Counted from the first letter of the stretch, positions 1 through 7,812 are shown. The stretch is DNA of 19,362 nt from Geobacter sp. (GCA_003499925.1 DNRQ01000199.1:13288-32649); one strand, 5' to 3'. The notes: generated from the sequence alone by a model not told the origin. Numbers and translations: made by a program.

Positions 1-72
1 TGAAGGGGGAGGGACCTGAACAGCGGAAGATCAGCGCTAATCAGGATAGTCAATGGTTTTAATTAGATGTGG

Positions 73-78
73 TAGAAT
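73..78 (+). promoter_or_regulatory. Possible extended -10 promoter for the DUF503 gene
   Basis: TAGAAT at 73-78 is preceded directly by TGG (70-72), which fits an extended -10 element. No good -35 hexamer is seen 16-18 bases upstream. The site lies about 60 bases before the chosen start at 138. It is a weak motif-only call; the gene could equally be read from a promoter left of the window. Confidence 0.3.
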
Positions 79-137
79 CGGGTATGCGTTCTTTTGCAGC
101 TAGCGCTGCTCGGGAATTGCATTACAAGGAGGCCCCC

Positions 138-419
138 GTGCACGTGGCACTGCTGCAGATGAGGCTCCGCCTCCCGAGCCGGACCCTGAAGGAGAAACGG
201 GCGATCGTGAAAAGCGTCCTGGCGCGAGCCCGAAACAGGTTCAACGTGGCCTGCACCGAGTCCCGGCTGCACGACCAGCCGGGCGACGCGGAACTCGCCT
301 TCGTGACCGTCGCCGATAGCACCACCCGGAGCCGGCATCTGCTGCAGGAACTGGAGCTGTGGCTTCTCTCGGAGCGCCCCGACCTCGAGGTGACCGATGT
401 GCAGGTCGAGGAACTGTGA
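138..419 (+). CDS. DUF503 (YlxP-like) family protein
   Basis: This is a 93-residue protein of the DUF503 type. The visible family pattern is VHVALLQMRLRLP near the start, then LKEKR and a stretch reading ARNRFNVACTE. A GTG start at 138 is chosen because a near-perfect ribosome binding site, AAGGAGG at 126-132, sits five bases upstream and because the protein then begins where family members begin. Earlier in-frame ATGs at 69 and 84 lack a comparable site. DUF503 genes are often found beside infB and rbfA; here the gene is followed by an export operon after a 92-base gap. The molecular function of the family is not firmly known, so none is assigned. Confidence 0.85.
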   Translation: MHVALLQMRLRLPSRTLKEKRAIVKSVLARARNRFNVACTESRLHDQPGDAELAFVTVADSTTRSRHLLQELELWLLSERPDLEVTDVQVEEL

Positions 420-511
420 CAATTACATGTTTCACACTGATATGCTTCACACAATCCGGAAAATGTGTTAGCTTCCGCTGGATGTGATCTTGCTAAACGG
501 GGTAAACGGGA

Positions 512-1729
512 ATGGCTCAAGAGGACCTGAACAGACTGACCATCGACAAGGAGCGCTATTCCCCCGCCAGCCGGGCGGGCAAAAGGAAGCGCTTCTGGGT
601 GATAATTTGCCTCGTTACCGTTCTGGCGGCGGGGGGCGTCTGGAGCTTGATCGCCAAGCGCAGCGTCGAGGTGGAGGTCGCCACCGTCTCGCTGGTCTAC
701 CCCTCCCAGACCTTTTCGCTTCTGAACGCGAGCGGGTACGTGGTGGCGCAGAGAAAGTCGGCGGTCTCCTCCAAGGCGACCGGCAGGCTCGAGTGGCTGG
801 GCGTCGAGGAGGGGAGCGTGGTCCGGCGGGGGGATTTGCTGGCACGCCTGGAGAACCGGGACAGCGCGGCCGCCAAGGAGCAGGCGGCGGCAAACCTGGC
901 GGTGGCCCGCGACCAGCTGGAACAGGCGCAGGTGGAACAAAAGGATGCCTCGCGCGCGCTTTCCCGCTCCAGGCAGCTGGTCTCCGAGGGGATCATCGCC
1001 CAGGCGGATTACGATACGGCGGAGGCGCGCTACCGAAGGGCGGCGGCGGCCGGCTCCGCGGCGCAGTCGGCGATCAGGGGGGCGCAGGCGGCGCTGGCCG
1101 GGGCCGAGGCGTCGCTCGATTACACGCTGATCCGGGCCCCTTTCGACGGGGTGGTGCTCACCAAGAACGCGGACGTGGGGGATATCGTCACCCCGCTTGC
1201 GGCTGCGGCGAACGCGAAGGCGGCCGTGGTGACGCTGGCCGACATGGGCTCGCTCCAGGTGGAGGCGGACGTATCCGAGGCGAACCTCGGCAAGGTGCGG
1301 GTGGGGCAGCCCTGCGAGATCCTTCTGGATGCCCTCCCGGAGGCCCGCTTTCGCGGCGTGCTGCACACCATCGTCCCTACCGCGGACCGCAGCAAGGGGA
1401 GCGTCCTGGTGAAGGTCCGCTTCCTGGACAAGGACAAACGCCTGCTCCCGGAGATGAGCGCCAAGGTCGCCTTTCTGGAGCGGGAGGTGCAGCCGGGCGA
1501 AGGGAGGCCGCGCGTAGCACTGCCGCCGGCCTCGGTCGCCAAGCGCGACGGAAGGGACGTGGTCTTCGTGGTGACGGGAGACAAGGCGGTGCAGACGCCG
1601 GTAACCCTCGGTGCCAAGCTGGGCGATATGGTGGAGGTGCTCTCCGGGGTGAAGGCCGGGGAGCGCATCGCCGTGAAGCCGCTTGACAAGCTGCGCGACC
1701 AAGGCCGCGTCAAGACGGCGGAAAAGTAG
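512..1729 (+). CDS. HlyD/MacA-type membrane-fusion (periplasmic adaptor) protein
   Basis: This 405-residue adaptor should link an inner-membrane ABC exporter to the periplasm or outer membrane. A single N-terminal membrane anchor lies at about residues 28-46 (WVIICLVTVLAAGGVW), with basic residues before it, so the rest is periplasmic. The first lipoyl half follows at about 70-105, then an Ala/Gln/Glu/Arg-rich coiled-coil hairpin at about 112-200. The second lipoyl half begins YTLIRAPFDGVV at about 204. Beta-barrel and membrane-proximal domains fill the C-terminus. It lies two bases before the ATPase gene and heads a four-gene operon with one ATPase and two FtsX-type permeases, a MacAB/Ykn-like layout. 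The ribosome site before ATG 512 is weak (AAACGGG). The substrate cannot be told from sequence; candidates are a peptide, lipid or drug. Confidence 0.88.
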   Translation: MAQEDLNRLTIDKERYSPASRAGKRKRFWVIICLVTVLAAGGVWSLIAKRSVEVEVATVSLVYPSQTFSLLNASGYVVAQRKSAVSSKATGRLEWLGVEEGSVVRRGDLLARLENRDSAAAKEQAAANLAVARDQLEQAQVEQKDASRALSRSRQLVSEGIIAQADYDTAEARYRRAAAAGSAAQSAIRGAQAALAGAEASLDYTLIRAPFDGVVLTKNADVGDIVTPLAAAANAKAAVVTLADMGSLQVEADVSEANLGKVRVGQPCEILLDALPEARFRGVLHTIVPTADRSKGSVLVKVRFLDKDKRLLPEMSAKVAFLEREVQPGEGRPRVALPPASVAKRDGRDVVFVVTGDKAVQTPVTLGAKLGDMVEVLSGVKAGERIAVKPLDKLRDQGRVKTAEK

Positions 1730-1731
1730 CC

Positions 1732-2421
1732 ATGGAAGCCTCCAGCGCCCCCATCGTCGTGATCCGCGATCTCTCCAAGAGCTACCGCCGCGGCAGCCAA
1801 ACGATACCGGTTCTCTCCGGGATCAATTTCGACATCGCCAAGGGTGAATTCGTGGCTCTCATGGGGCCGTCCGGCTCCGGCAAGAGCACGCTGCTGAACC
1901 TGATCGCCGGGATCGACTCGGCCGACCAGGGCTCGATCAGGATCGCCGAGGTGGAGATCACCGGGCTCTCGGAAAGCGAGCTCGCCCGCTGGCGCGCGGG
2001 AAACGTCGGCTTCATCTTCCAGTTCTACAACCTGATACCGGTGCTGACCGCCTACGAGAACGTGGAGCTGCCGCTTCTCTTGACCTCCCTTAAGCGCCGC
2101 GAGCGTCGGGAACACGTCGAGGCGGTGCTCTCCGTGGTGGGGCTCGCCGACCGCATGGACCACTATCCCTCCCAGCTCTCCGGCGGGCAGCAGCAGCGGG
2201 TCGCCATCGCGCGCGCCATCGTCACCGACCCCGAGATCCTGGTGGCCGACGAGCCGACCGGCGACCTGGACCGCGCCTCGGCCGAGGAGATCCTGCAGCT
2301 CATGGACCGGCTGGTGCAGGAGTTCCGCAAGACGGTGATCATGGTGACCCACGATCCGCGCGCGGCCGAGAAGGCCCACGTGATACGGCACCTGGAGAAG
2401 GGGGAGTTGAGCGCAACCTAA
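1732..2421 (+). CDS. ABC transporter ATP-binding protein (LolD/MacB-type)
   Basis: This 229-residue cytoplasmic ATPase powers the exporter encoded by its neighbours. All ABC motifs are present. Walker A GPSGSGKST is at residues 45-53, the Q-loop glutamine in FIFQFYN near 97, the signature LSGGQQQ at 149-155, Walker B ILVADEP with catalytic Glu at 169-175, the D-loop GDLD just after, and the switch His in MVTHD near 207. Length and the DEPTGDLD sequence place it with the LolD/FtsE/MacB group that pairs with FtsX-like permeases. It begins two bases after the adaptor gene stop, and its TAA shares one base with the next start (taATGg), which points to translational coupling. Confidence 0.93.
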   Translation: MEASSAPIVVIRDLSKSYRRGSQTIPVLSGINFDIAKGEFVALMGPSGSGKSTLLNLIAGIDSADQGSIRIAEVEITGLSESELARWRAGNVGFIFQFYNLIPVLTAYENVELPLLLTSLKRRERREHVEAVLSVVGLADRMDHYPSQLSGGQQQRVAIARAIVTDPEILVADEPTGDLDRASAEEILQLMDRLVQEFRKTVIMVTHDPRAAEKAHVIRHLEKGELSAT

Positions 2422-3587
2422 TGGGCATTCCCTACTCCTACAGCTTCCGCAATCTCTGGACCAGGCGGTTCACCACGCTCCTCACCGCAAGCGGCATGGG
2501 GCTCGTGGTCTTCGTCTTCGCGGCGACCCTGATGCTTGCCGAAGGGCTGCAGCAGACCCTGGTCGAGACAGGCTCTTTCGACAACGTGGTGGTGCTCAGG
2601 AAGGCGGCCAGCTCCGAGGTGCAAAGCGGCGTGGAGCGCGGTCAGGCGGCGCTGGTGGAGAGCCAGCCGGAGGTGGCGATCGGCCCCGACGGGAAACAGC
2701 TTCTGGCCAAGGAGCTGGTGGTGCTGATCAACCTGCGCAAGCGCGACAGCAACAATCCGGCCAACGTGGTGATCAGAGGGGTGAGCGCCGTCTCGCTCAA
2801 GCTGCGTCCGGCGGTCCGCCTGAGAGAGGGGCGCATGCCGCGGGAGGGTTCCGCCGAGGTGATTGCCGGAGCGAGCATCGCCCGGCGCTTCAAGGGGGGA
2901 GGCCTGGGCGAAACCCTTCGCTTCGGCATGCGAGACTGGCGCGTGGTGGGGGTCTTCGATGCCGGGTCGACCGGGTTCTCCTCCGAGATCTGGGGCGACG
3001 TCGACCAGATGATGCAGGCCTTTCGCAGGCCGGTATACTCGTCGATCATCTTCCGGCTGCGCGACAGCTCCGGGTTCGACGCCTTCAAGGCGCGGGTCGA
3101 GGGCGACCCGAGGCTGACCGTCGAGGCGAAGCGCGAGACCCGGTACTACCTGGACCAGTCCGAAGCGATGGCCAAGTTTCTGCGCATCCTGGGGATGGTG
3201 CTCACCATCGTCTTCTCCATCGGAGCCGTGATCGGCGCAACCATCACCATGTACGCCGCGGTCGCCAACCGTGTCACCGAGATCGGCACCCTGCGGGCGC
3301 TCGGATTCCAGAGGAAGAGCATACTTTCCGCCTTCATCATGGAGGCGCTGCTGCTGGGCTTTTGCGGCGGGGTCCTCGGGGTGGGGGCCGCCTCCTTCAT
3401 GCAGCTCATCACCATCTCCACCATGAACTGGGCCTCCTTTTCCGAACTCGCCTTTTCCTTTACGCTCACCTTCGGCATTCTCTGGAAATCGCTGCTCTTT
3501 TCGGTGGTGATGGGTTTCATCGGCGGCGCCCTCCCTGCGGTTAGGGCCTCCCGGATGAACATCGTGGAGGCGCTCAGGGCGACCTGA
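2421..3587 (+). CDS. FtsX/MacB-type ABC permease, first of two
   Basis: This 388-residue inner-membrane permease has the MacB/LolC/FtsX topology. One membrane segment lies near the N-terminus (about 17-42), followed by a large periplasmic domain (about 43-250). Three C-terminal membrane segments lie near 253-280, 300-330 and 352-372. The conserved cytoplasmic coupling sequence EIGTLRALGFQ follows the second segment, and the protein ends in the usual ASRMNIVEALR motif. Its ATG overlaps the ATPase stop by one base. Two separate permease genes suggest a heterodimeric membrane unit, unlike MacB, where ATPase and permease are fused in one chain that homodimerises. The substrate is unknown. Confidence 0.9.
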   Translation: MGIPYSYSFRNLWTRRFTTLLTASGMGLVVFVFAATLMLAEGLQQTLVETGSFDNVVVLRKAASSEVQSGVERGQAALVESQPEVAIGPDGKQLLAKELVVLINLRKRDSNNPANVVIRGVSAVSLKLRPAVRLREGRMPREGSAEVIAGASIARRFKGGGLGETLRFGMRDWRVVGVFDAGSTGFSSEIWGDVDQMMQAFRRPVYSSIIFRLRDSSGFDAFKARVEGDPRLTVEAKRETRYYLDQSEAMAKFLRILGMVLTIVFSIGAVIGATITMYAAVANRVTEIGTLRALGFQRKSILSAFIMEALLLGFCGGVLGVGAASFMQLITISTMNWASFSELAFSFTLTFGILWKSLLFSVVMGFIGGALPAVRASRMNIVEALRAT

Positions 3588-3600
3588 TCCTGGTAATCGC

Positions 3601-4758
3601 ATGTTCATGATCAAATACGTGATACGGAACCTGTTCCGCCATAAGCTCCGCTCCATCCTGACCGTGGTGGGGGTCGCCGTCGCCGTGCTGGCGTTCGGAC
3701 TGCTGCGCACCCTGGTGGGGCTCTGGTACGCGGGCGCCGAGCACGCCTCGGACACCAGGCTCGTGACGCGAAACGCCATCTCGCTGATCTTCCCGCTCCC
3801 GGTTTCCTACCTGGAGCGGATCCGCGGGGTCCCGGGGGTGAACGCGATCTCCTACGGCAACTGGTTCGGCGGCGTCTACATCGATGAAAAGAACTTCTTC
3901 GCCAATTACGCGGTGGAACCGAAGACCTATCTCGACCTCTACCCCGAGTTCATCCTGCCCCCCAAGGAGCGCAGCGAGTTCCTGCTGGATCGCAAGGGTT
4001 GCATCGTCGGGCGCAGGCTCGCCAACACCTACCGTTTCAAGGTCGGCGATCTGATCACCCTCAAAGGGACCATCTTCCCGGGGCAATGGGAGTTCGTGCT
4101 GCGCGGCATCTTCGACGGGGCCGAGAAAGCGACCGAGGAGCGGATGCTGCTGTTCCACTGGGCCTATCTGAACGAGAGCCTGAGGCAGAGCGTCCCCAGG
4201 CGCGCCGACCAGGTCGGGTTCTACATCATCGGCGTGAAGAAGCCGGAACTCGCCCCCGAGGTCTCCCTCGCGGTCGACACCATGTTCAAGAACTCCCTGG
4301 CCGAGACCCTGACCGAGACGGAGAAGGCCTTCCAGATGGGGTTCGTCTCGATGACCGAGGCGATCATGGTGGCGATCCAGATCGTCTCCTACATGGTGAT
4401 CGCCATCATCATGGTGGTGGCGGCGAACACCATGGCGATGACGGCGCGGGAGCGGATCGGCGAGTACGCCACCCTGAAGACGCTGGGGTTCAAGGCGGGG
4501 CACCTCGGCGGACTCATCTTCGGCGAGTCGGTCGCCATCTCCTTGTTGGGCGGGGTGCTGGGGGCGGCCGCCACCTTCCCGGCCGCCGGCTGGATCGAGC
4601 GGGAACTGGCCCAGTACTTCCCCTATTTCAGCGTCTCCGCCGAGACCCTCCTGCTGGAGCTCCTCTGCGCCCTCGCGGTCGGCGTGGTATCCGGGATCTT
4701 TCCCACCTGGAGAGGCGCCACCATCCGGATCGCGGACGGCCTGAAGCGGATCGGCTAG
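3601..4758 (+). CDS. FtsX/MacB-type ABC permease, second of two
   Basis: This 385-residue permease is the likely partner of the preceding one. It has an N-terminal membrane segment (about 16-40, SILTVVGVAVAVLAFGLL), a periplasmic domain to about 250, and three C-terminal segments from about 255 onward. The coupling-helix motif reads GEYATLKTLGF. It starts 13 bases after the first permease gene and ends the operon. The two permeases share topology and the FtsX core but differ clearly in sequence, consistent with a heterodimer. After it comes a 200-base intergenic patch of repeats with no obvious U-run terminator. Confidence 0.88.
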   Translation: MFMIKYVIRNLFRHKLRSILTVVGVAVAVLAFGLLRTLVGLWYAGAEHASDTRLVTRNAISLIFPLPVSYLERIRGVPGVNAISYGNWFGGVYIDEKNFFANYAVEPKTYLDLYPEFILPPKERSEFLLDRKGCIVGRRLANTYRFKVGDLITLKGTIFPGQWEFVLRGIFDGAEKATEERMLLFHWAYLNESLRQSVPRRADQVGFYIIGVKKPELAPEVSLAVDTMFKNSLAETLTETEKAFQMGFVSMTEAIMVAIQIVSYMVIAIIMVVAANTMAMTARERIGEYATLKTLGFKAGHLGGLIFGESVAISLLGGVLGAAATFPAAGWIERELAQYFPYFSVSAETLLLELLCALAVGVVSGIFPTWRGATIRIADGLKRIG

Positions 4759-4780
4759 AGGCGGTGTCAGAGGCGGTTTT

Positions 4781-4799
4781 CAGTTGTCGGTTTTCGGTT
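4781..4799 (-). repeat. Degenerate copy of the ACCGAAA-type short repeat
   Basis: The top strand reads cagttgtcggttttcggtt, which is the reverse complement of the ACCGAAA tandem at 7774-7798 with few differences. It sits just after the efflux operon stop. The two copies are in opposite orientation about 3 kb apart and flank the unknown membrane gene, pheA and tyrA. They look like dispersed intergenic repeats rather than coding sequence. Confidence 0.5.
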
Positions 4800-4812
4800 C
4801 AGGTTGCAAAAG

Positions 4813-4848
4813 TCCCCCTTTGACAAAGGGGGATTTAGGGGGATTTTT
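4813..4848 (+). repeat. Extragenic repeat, G-run/C-run palindrome, copy 1
   Basis: CCCCCTTTGACAAAGGGGG (4814-4832) is an inverted repeat with a short centre, followed by a second G-run, ATTTAGGGGGATTTTT. The same unit appears reversed at 4887-4922. This kind of C5-TTTG-A/T-CAAA-G5 hairpin with a nearby second G-run is a typical high-copy intergenic element; the family assignment is from memory. It could fold in the transcript after the efflux operon. Confidence 0.7.
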
Positions 4849-4886
4849 ACTCAGTAGCAGCCTCGCAAGAGTTAGCCACCTAAGGC

Positions 4887-4922
4887 AAATCCCCCCCAAC
4901 CCCCCTTTGTCAAAGGGGGGAG
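4887..4922 (-). repeat. Extragenic repeat, G-run/C-run palindrome, copy 2 (reversed)
   Basis: The sequence AAATCCCCCCCAACC is followed by CCCCTTTGTCAAAGGGGG. Read on the minus strand it matches copy 1, so the two units face each other with about 40 bases between them. Facing pairs of such repeats can form a large cruciform or a long RNA hairpin. It ends about 50 bases before the next start. Confidence 0.7.
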
Positions 4923-4970
4923 ATTGATGCTAATCAGGTGTATTAGATGTTTCTCTTGGAGGTCTCCCCT

Positions 4971-5714
4971 TTGAAATTTCTGCGCATACCCAGGGACCGG
5001 ATCGTCTGGCTCATGCTGCTGGTCTCCCTGGTCCTTTACCTGATCGATTATTTCCTGTTCCCCCGCGCCGAAGAGATCGGCTTCAGCTTGATGTCCAACA
5101 TCGCCTTCCTCCCGGTCTACGTCCTCTTCGTCACGCTGATGATCGAGCGGCTGCTCAAGGAGCGCGAGCGCGAGGCGATGATGAAGAAGATGAACATGGT
5201 GATCGGCATCTTCTTCAGCGAGGTCGGCACCCGCCTCTTGCGCGACTTGCTGGGCTTCTTCCCGGACGGCAAGGAGATCTCCCAAAGGCTCAGGCCCACG
5301 GTGCATTGGAAGGACGCCGATTTCATCGCGGCCCGGGAGTTCCTCAAGACCCGGGACATCACGCTCGATTCCCGCCTCGGCGACCTGGCGGCGCTGAAAC
5401 TTTTTCTCTCGGAGCAGAAGGGGGTGATGTTGACCCTCCTGGAGAACCCGAACCTCCTGGAGCACGCCGCGTTCACCGATCTGCTCTGGGCCGTGTTCCA
5501 TCTGATCCAGGAGCTCCAGGCGCGCCACTCCCTGGAGAGACTGCCGGAATCGGACCTGGACCACCTCTCCGGCGACCTGAAGCGGGCTTTCGGCCACATT
5601 TTGACCGAGTGGCTCTCCTACATGTGGCACCTGCGCACCGATTACCCCTACCTCTACTCGCTGGCGGTCAGGACGAATCCGATGAACCCGGAGGCCCGTG
5701 CCGAGGTGGTCTGA
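4971..5714 (+). CDS. Unknown two-helix inner-membrane protein
   Basis: I do not recognise a named family. A TTG start at 4971 is preferred because GGAGG lies at 4958-4962, eight bases upstream; an in-frame ATG at 4947 would add eight residues but has no ribosome site. The product is about 247 residues. Two hydrophobic segments are visible near the N-terminus, IVWLMLLVSLVLYLIDYFLF and IAFLPVYVLFVTLMI, so the chain is probably a hairpin with a cytoplasmic C-terminal region. After the second helix comes a charged stretch (ERLLKEREREAMMKK). The remainder is soluble and alpha-helical with many Leu, and no catalytic motif is evident. GC content and codon use match the host genes, so this is probably a resident gene. 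It lies between the efflux operon repeats and the pheA promoter. Confidence 0.75.
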   Translation: MKFLRIPRDRIVWLMLLVSLVLYLIDYFLFPRAEEIGFSLMSNIAFLPVYVLFVTLMIERLLKEREREAMMKKMNMVIGIFFSEVGTRLLRDLLGFFPDGKEISQRLRPTVHWKDADFIAAREFLKTRDITLDSRLGDLAALKLFLSEQKGVMLTLLENPNLLEHAAFTDLLWAVFHLIQELQARHSLERLPESDLDHLSGDLKRAFGHILTEWLSYMWHLRTDYPYLYSLAVRTNPMNPEARAEVV

Positions 5715-5731
5715 AACGGGACAGAAAAACG

Positions 5732-5760
5732 TTGCAAATTTGCAGGCGGTGCCTTATATA
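5732..5760 (+). promoter_or_regulatory. Sigma70-type promoter of the pheA operon with palindrome
   Basis: TTGCAA (5732-5737) and TATATA (5755-5760) are separated by exactly 17 bases, a good sigma70 spacing. This places transcription start near 5767, about 45 bases before the TTG start of pheA. A perfect 12-bp palindrome, TGCAAATTTGCA (5733-5744), overlaps the -35 box and could be a repressor site. No leader peptide or attenuator is apparent in the short leader. Confidence 0.6.
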
Positions 5761-5810
5761 TATACGCTTCGCTGACTTCCACTATCCCTGCCCCAAAGGT
5801 GACCTAGGCT

Positions 5811-6890
5811 TTGAAAGAAAAGCAGACACTGGCAACACTCCGACAGGAAATAGATGCGGTCGATGACCGCATCCTCGAACTCTTGAACCAGCGGGCTTCG
5901 CTCGTGATGCAGGTCGGCGCCCTGAAGTCGGAGAGCCGCAGCGACTTCCACGTCCCCAGCCGCGAGAGGGAGATCTACGAGCGCCTCACCGCGTCCAACC
6001 CCGGCCCGTTCCCGGCGGAGGCGGTGCGCGGCGTGTTCCGCGAGATCATCTCCGCCTCGCTCTCCCTGGAGTCGCCGATGAAGGTCGCCTTCCTGGGACC
6101 CAAGGCGACCTTCAGTCATCTCGCCTCGATGCAGCAGTTCGGCCTCTCCGCCGAACTCTCCCCCGAGCGCTCCATCCCCGCCGTCTTCGAGGCGGTGGAG
6201 AAGGGTGAGGCGTATTACGGGGTGGTGCCGGTGGAGAATTCCACCGAGGGGATGATCTCCCACACCCTGGACATGTTCATGGAGAGCGACCTCAAGATCA
6301 ACGCCGAGGTGCTCCTGGAGGTCTCTCACTTCCTGCTCTCCCGCACCGGCCGCTTCGAGGACGTCAAGAAGGTCTACTCGCATCCGCAGCCGCTGGCCCA
6401 GTGCCGCAAATGGCTCGCCGAGAACCTCCCCAACGTGCCGCTGGTCGACGTCGCCTCCACCACGCTGGCCGCCCAGATCGTGGGTGAGGACTACACCGCC
6501 GCGGCGATCGCCAGCGAGTACGCCGCCTCGATCTACAACCTGAAGGTGGTGAAGGCGCGCATCGAGGACCAGGTCAACAACTTCACCCGCTTCCTGGTGA
6601 TCGGCAGGAAGATCGCCGACAAGTGCGGCGACGACAAGACCTCGCTGATGTTCTCGGTCCGTGACGAGCCGGGTATCCTGCACCGGATGCTGGAGCCGTT
6701 CGCCAAGCGCGGCATCAACCTCTCCAAGATCGAGTCCCGCCCCCTGAAGCGCAAGGCGTGGGAATACATATTCTACCTGGATCTCTCCGGCCACATCTCC
6801 GACCCCGAGGTCTCCGATGCCGTCGCCGAGCTCTCCGGCTGCTGCCAGTTCGTAAAGGTGCTGGGCTCCTATCCGCGGGCGCGTTCATGA
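5811..6890 (+). CDS. pheA: Bifunctional chorismate mutase/prephenate dehydratase (P-protein)
   Basis: This 359-residue cytoplasmic enzyme converts chorismate to prephenate and then to phenylpyruvate, the phenylalanine branch. The AroQ chorismate mutase domain covers about 1-85 (RQEIDAVDDRILELLNQR). The prephenate dehydratase domain covers about 90-267. It starts FLGPKATFSH, contains VVPVENSTEG, and ends in NNFTRF (256-261), which carries the conserved catalytic Thr-Arg-Phe. A C-terminal ACT domain (about 278-355) has the ESRP motif at 308-311, part of the phenylalanine-binding site, so feedback inhibition by Phe is expected. The start is TTG at 5811, eight bases after AAAGGTGA (5795-5802). 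It is first in an operon with tyrA, aroA, cmk, ispH and rpsA, driven by the promoter at 5732-5760. Confidence 0.95.
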   Translation: MKEKQTLATLRQEIDAVDDRILELLNQRASLVMQVGALKSESRSDFHVPSREREIYERLTASNPGPFPAEAVRGVFREIISASLSLESPMKVAFLGPKATFSHLASMQQFGLSAELSPERSIPAVFEAVEKGEAYYGVVPVENSTEGMISHTLDMFMESDLKINAEVLLEVSHFLLSRTGRFEDVKKVYSHPQPLAQCRKWLAENLPNVPLVDVASTTLAAQIVGEDYTAAAIASEYAASIYNLKVVKARIEDQVNNFTRFLVIGRKIADKCGDDKTSLMFSVRDEPGILHRMLEPFAKRGINLSKIESRPLKRKAWEYIFYLDLSGHISDPEVSDAVAELSGCCQFVKVLGSYPRARS

Positions 6891-6903
6891 GGGAGTCTTA
6901 GGA

Positions 6904-7764
6904 ATGGCTCTCGTGAAGCGGATGGCGGTAATCGGGGTGGGGCTGATCGGAGGCTCGCTGGCCCGGGTGCTGCGCCAAAAGGGCGCGGTCTGCGAGGTGG
7001 TCGGCATCGGCCGGGGCGAGGCGAACCTGAAGCGCGGCGTGGAGCTGGGTGTTCTGGACAGCTACTCGCTGGATCCCCGGGAAGGGGTGCGCGGCGCCGA
7101 TCTCGTCTTCGTGGCGACCCCGGTCTGCTCGATACCCGCCGTGGTGGCCCAGATAGCGCCCTATTTATCCCCGGGGTGCATCGTCACCGACGGAGGAAGC
7201 GTCAAGGAATACGTGGTGGCCGCCTGCGAGCCGCTCATGCCGGCCGGGACCTTCTTCGTGGGGGGGCATCCGATCGCCGGGACCGAGCACTCCGGCGTCG
7301 ACGCCTCCTTCGCCACGCTGTACCAGGGGAAGCGCTGCATCGTGACGCCGACCGCCAGCACCGATCCGGCCGCACTGGAAAAGGTGGTTGAGCTCTGGAA
7401 GATCGCAGGCTCCACCGTGCCGCTGATGACGCCCGAGCAGCACGATCGGGTTGTGGCGGCGATCTCGCATCTGCCGCACATGGTCGCCTACTCGCTGGTG
7501 AACGCCGTCGACGGCTACGACCGTTTCGGCGGCGAGCTCCTTGCCTTTTCCGCCGGGGGGTTCCGGGACTTCACCCGGATCGCCTCGTCCGACCCGGTCA
7601 TGTGGCGCGACATAGCCCTCACCAACCGCGAGGCGATTCTTGAGACCATGGATTTCTTCTCCGGTTATCTGGAGAAGCTGCGCGCCCTGGTGGCGGCGGG
7701 AGACGCGGGCGGGCTGGAGTCGTTCTTCCTGAATTCCAAGCAGAAGCGCGACGCGATACTTTAA
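6904..7764 (+). CDS. tyrA: Prephenate dehydrogenase (TyrA family)
   Basis: This 286-residue NAD(P)-dependent enzyme oxidatively decarboxylates prephenate to 4-hydroxyphenylpyruvate, or arogenate to tyrosine; sequence alone does not decide the substrate. The Rossmann dinucleotide motif GVGLIGGS is at residues 11-18. HPIAGTEHSG lies at 122-131, and the conserved His-containing helix SHLPHMVAYSL starts at 188. There is no fused mutase or ACT domain, so chorismate mutase activity must come from PheA upstream. The gene begins 13 bases after pheA, with a purine-rich ribosome site (GAGGGAG, 6889-6895) overlapping the pheA end. Feedback control by tyrosine, if any, cannot be judged here. Confidence 0.94.
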   Translation: MALVKRMAVIGVGLIGGSLARVLRQKGAVCEVVGIGRGEANLKRGVELGVLDSYSLDPREGVRGADLVFVATPVCSIPAVVAQIAPYLSPGCIVTDGGSVKEYVVAACEPLMPAGTFFVGGHPIAGTEHSGVDASFATLYQGKRCIVTPTASTDPAALEKVVELWKIAGSTVPLMTPEQHDRVVAAISHLPHMVAYSLVNAVDGYDRFGGELLAFSAGGFRDFTRIASSDPVMWRDIALTNREAILETMDFFSGYLEKLRALVAAGDAGGLESFFLNSKQKRDAIL

Positions 7765-7773
7765 ACCAAACTA

Positions 7774-7798
7774 ACCGAAAACCGAAAACCGAAAACTG
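7774..7798 (+). repeat. Three-copy ACCGAAA tandem
   Basis: Three perfect 7-bp units (7774-7780, 7781-7787, 7788-7794) are followed by ACTG. They fill most of the 48-base gap between tyrA and aroA. A reversed, degenerate copy is at 4781-4799. The tandem ends about five bases before the A/G-rich aroA ribosome site, so changes in copy number would alter only the intergenic spacer. Confidence 0.65.
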
Positions 7799-7812
7799 TT
7801 TTTAGGGGTTTT

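Noticed and set aside
480..494. Sigma54 promoter for the efflux operon as a firm feature
   Set aside because: GG and GC spacing fit, but the central bases differ from consensus and the resulting leader would be too short for a ribosome site.
122..1702. Long minus-strand open frame opposite the adaptor gene
   Set aside because: It is a by-product of GC-rich codon bias; the protein is rich in Arg, His and Gly with no recognisable domain, and the plus-strand gene has clear family motifs.
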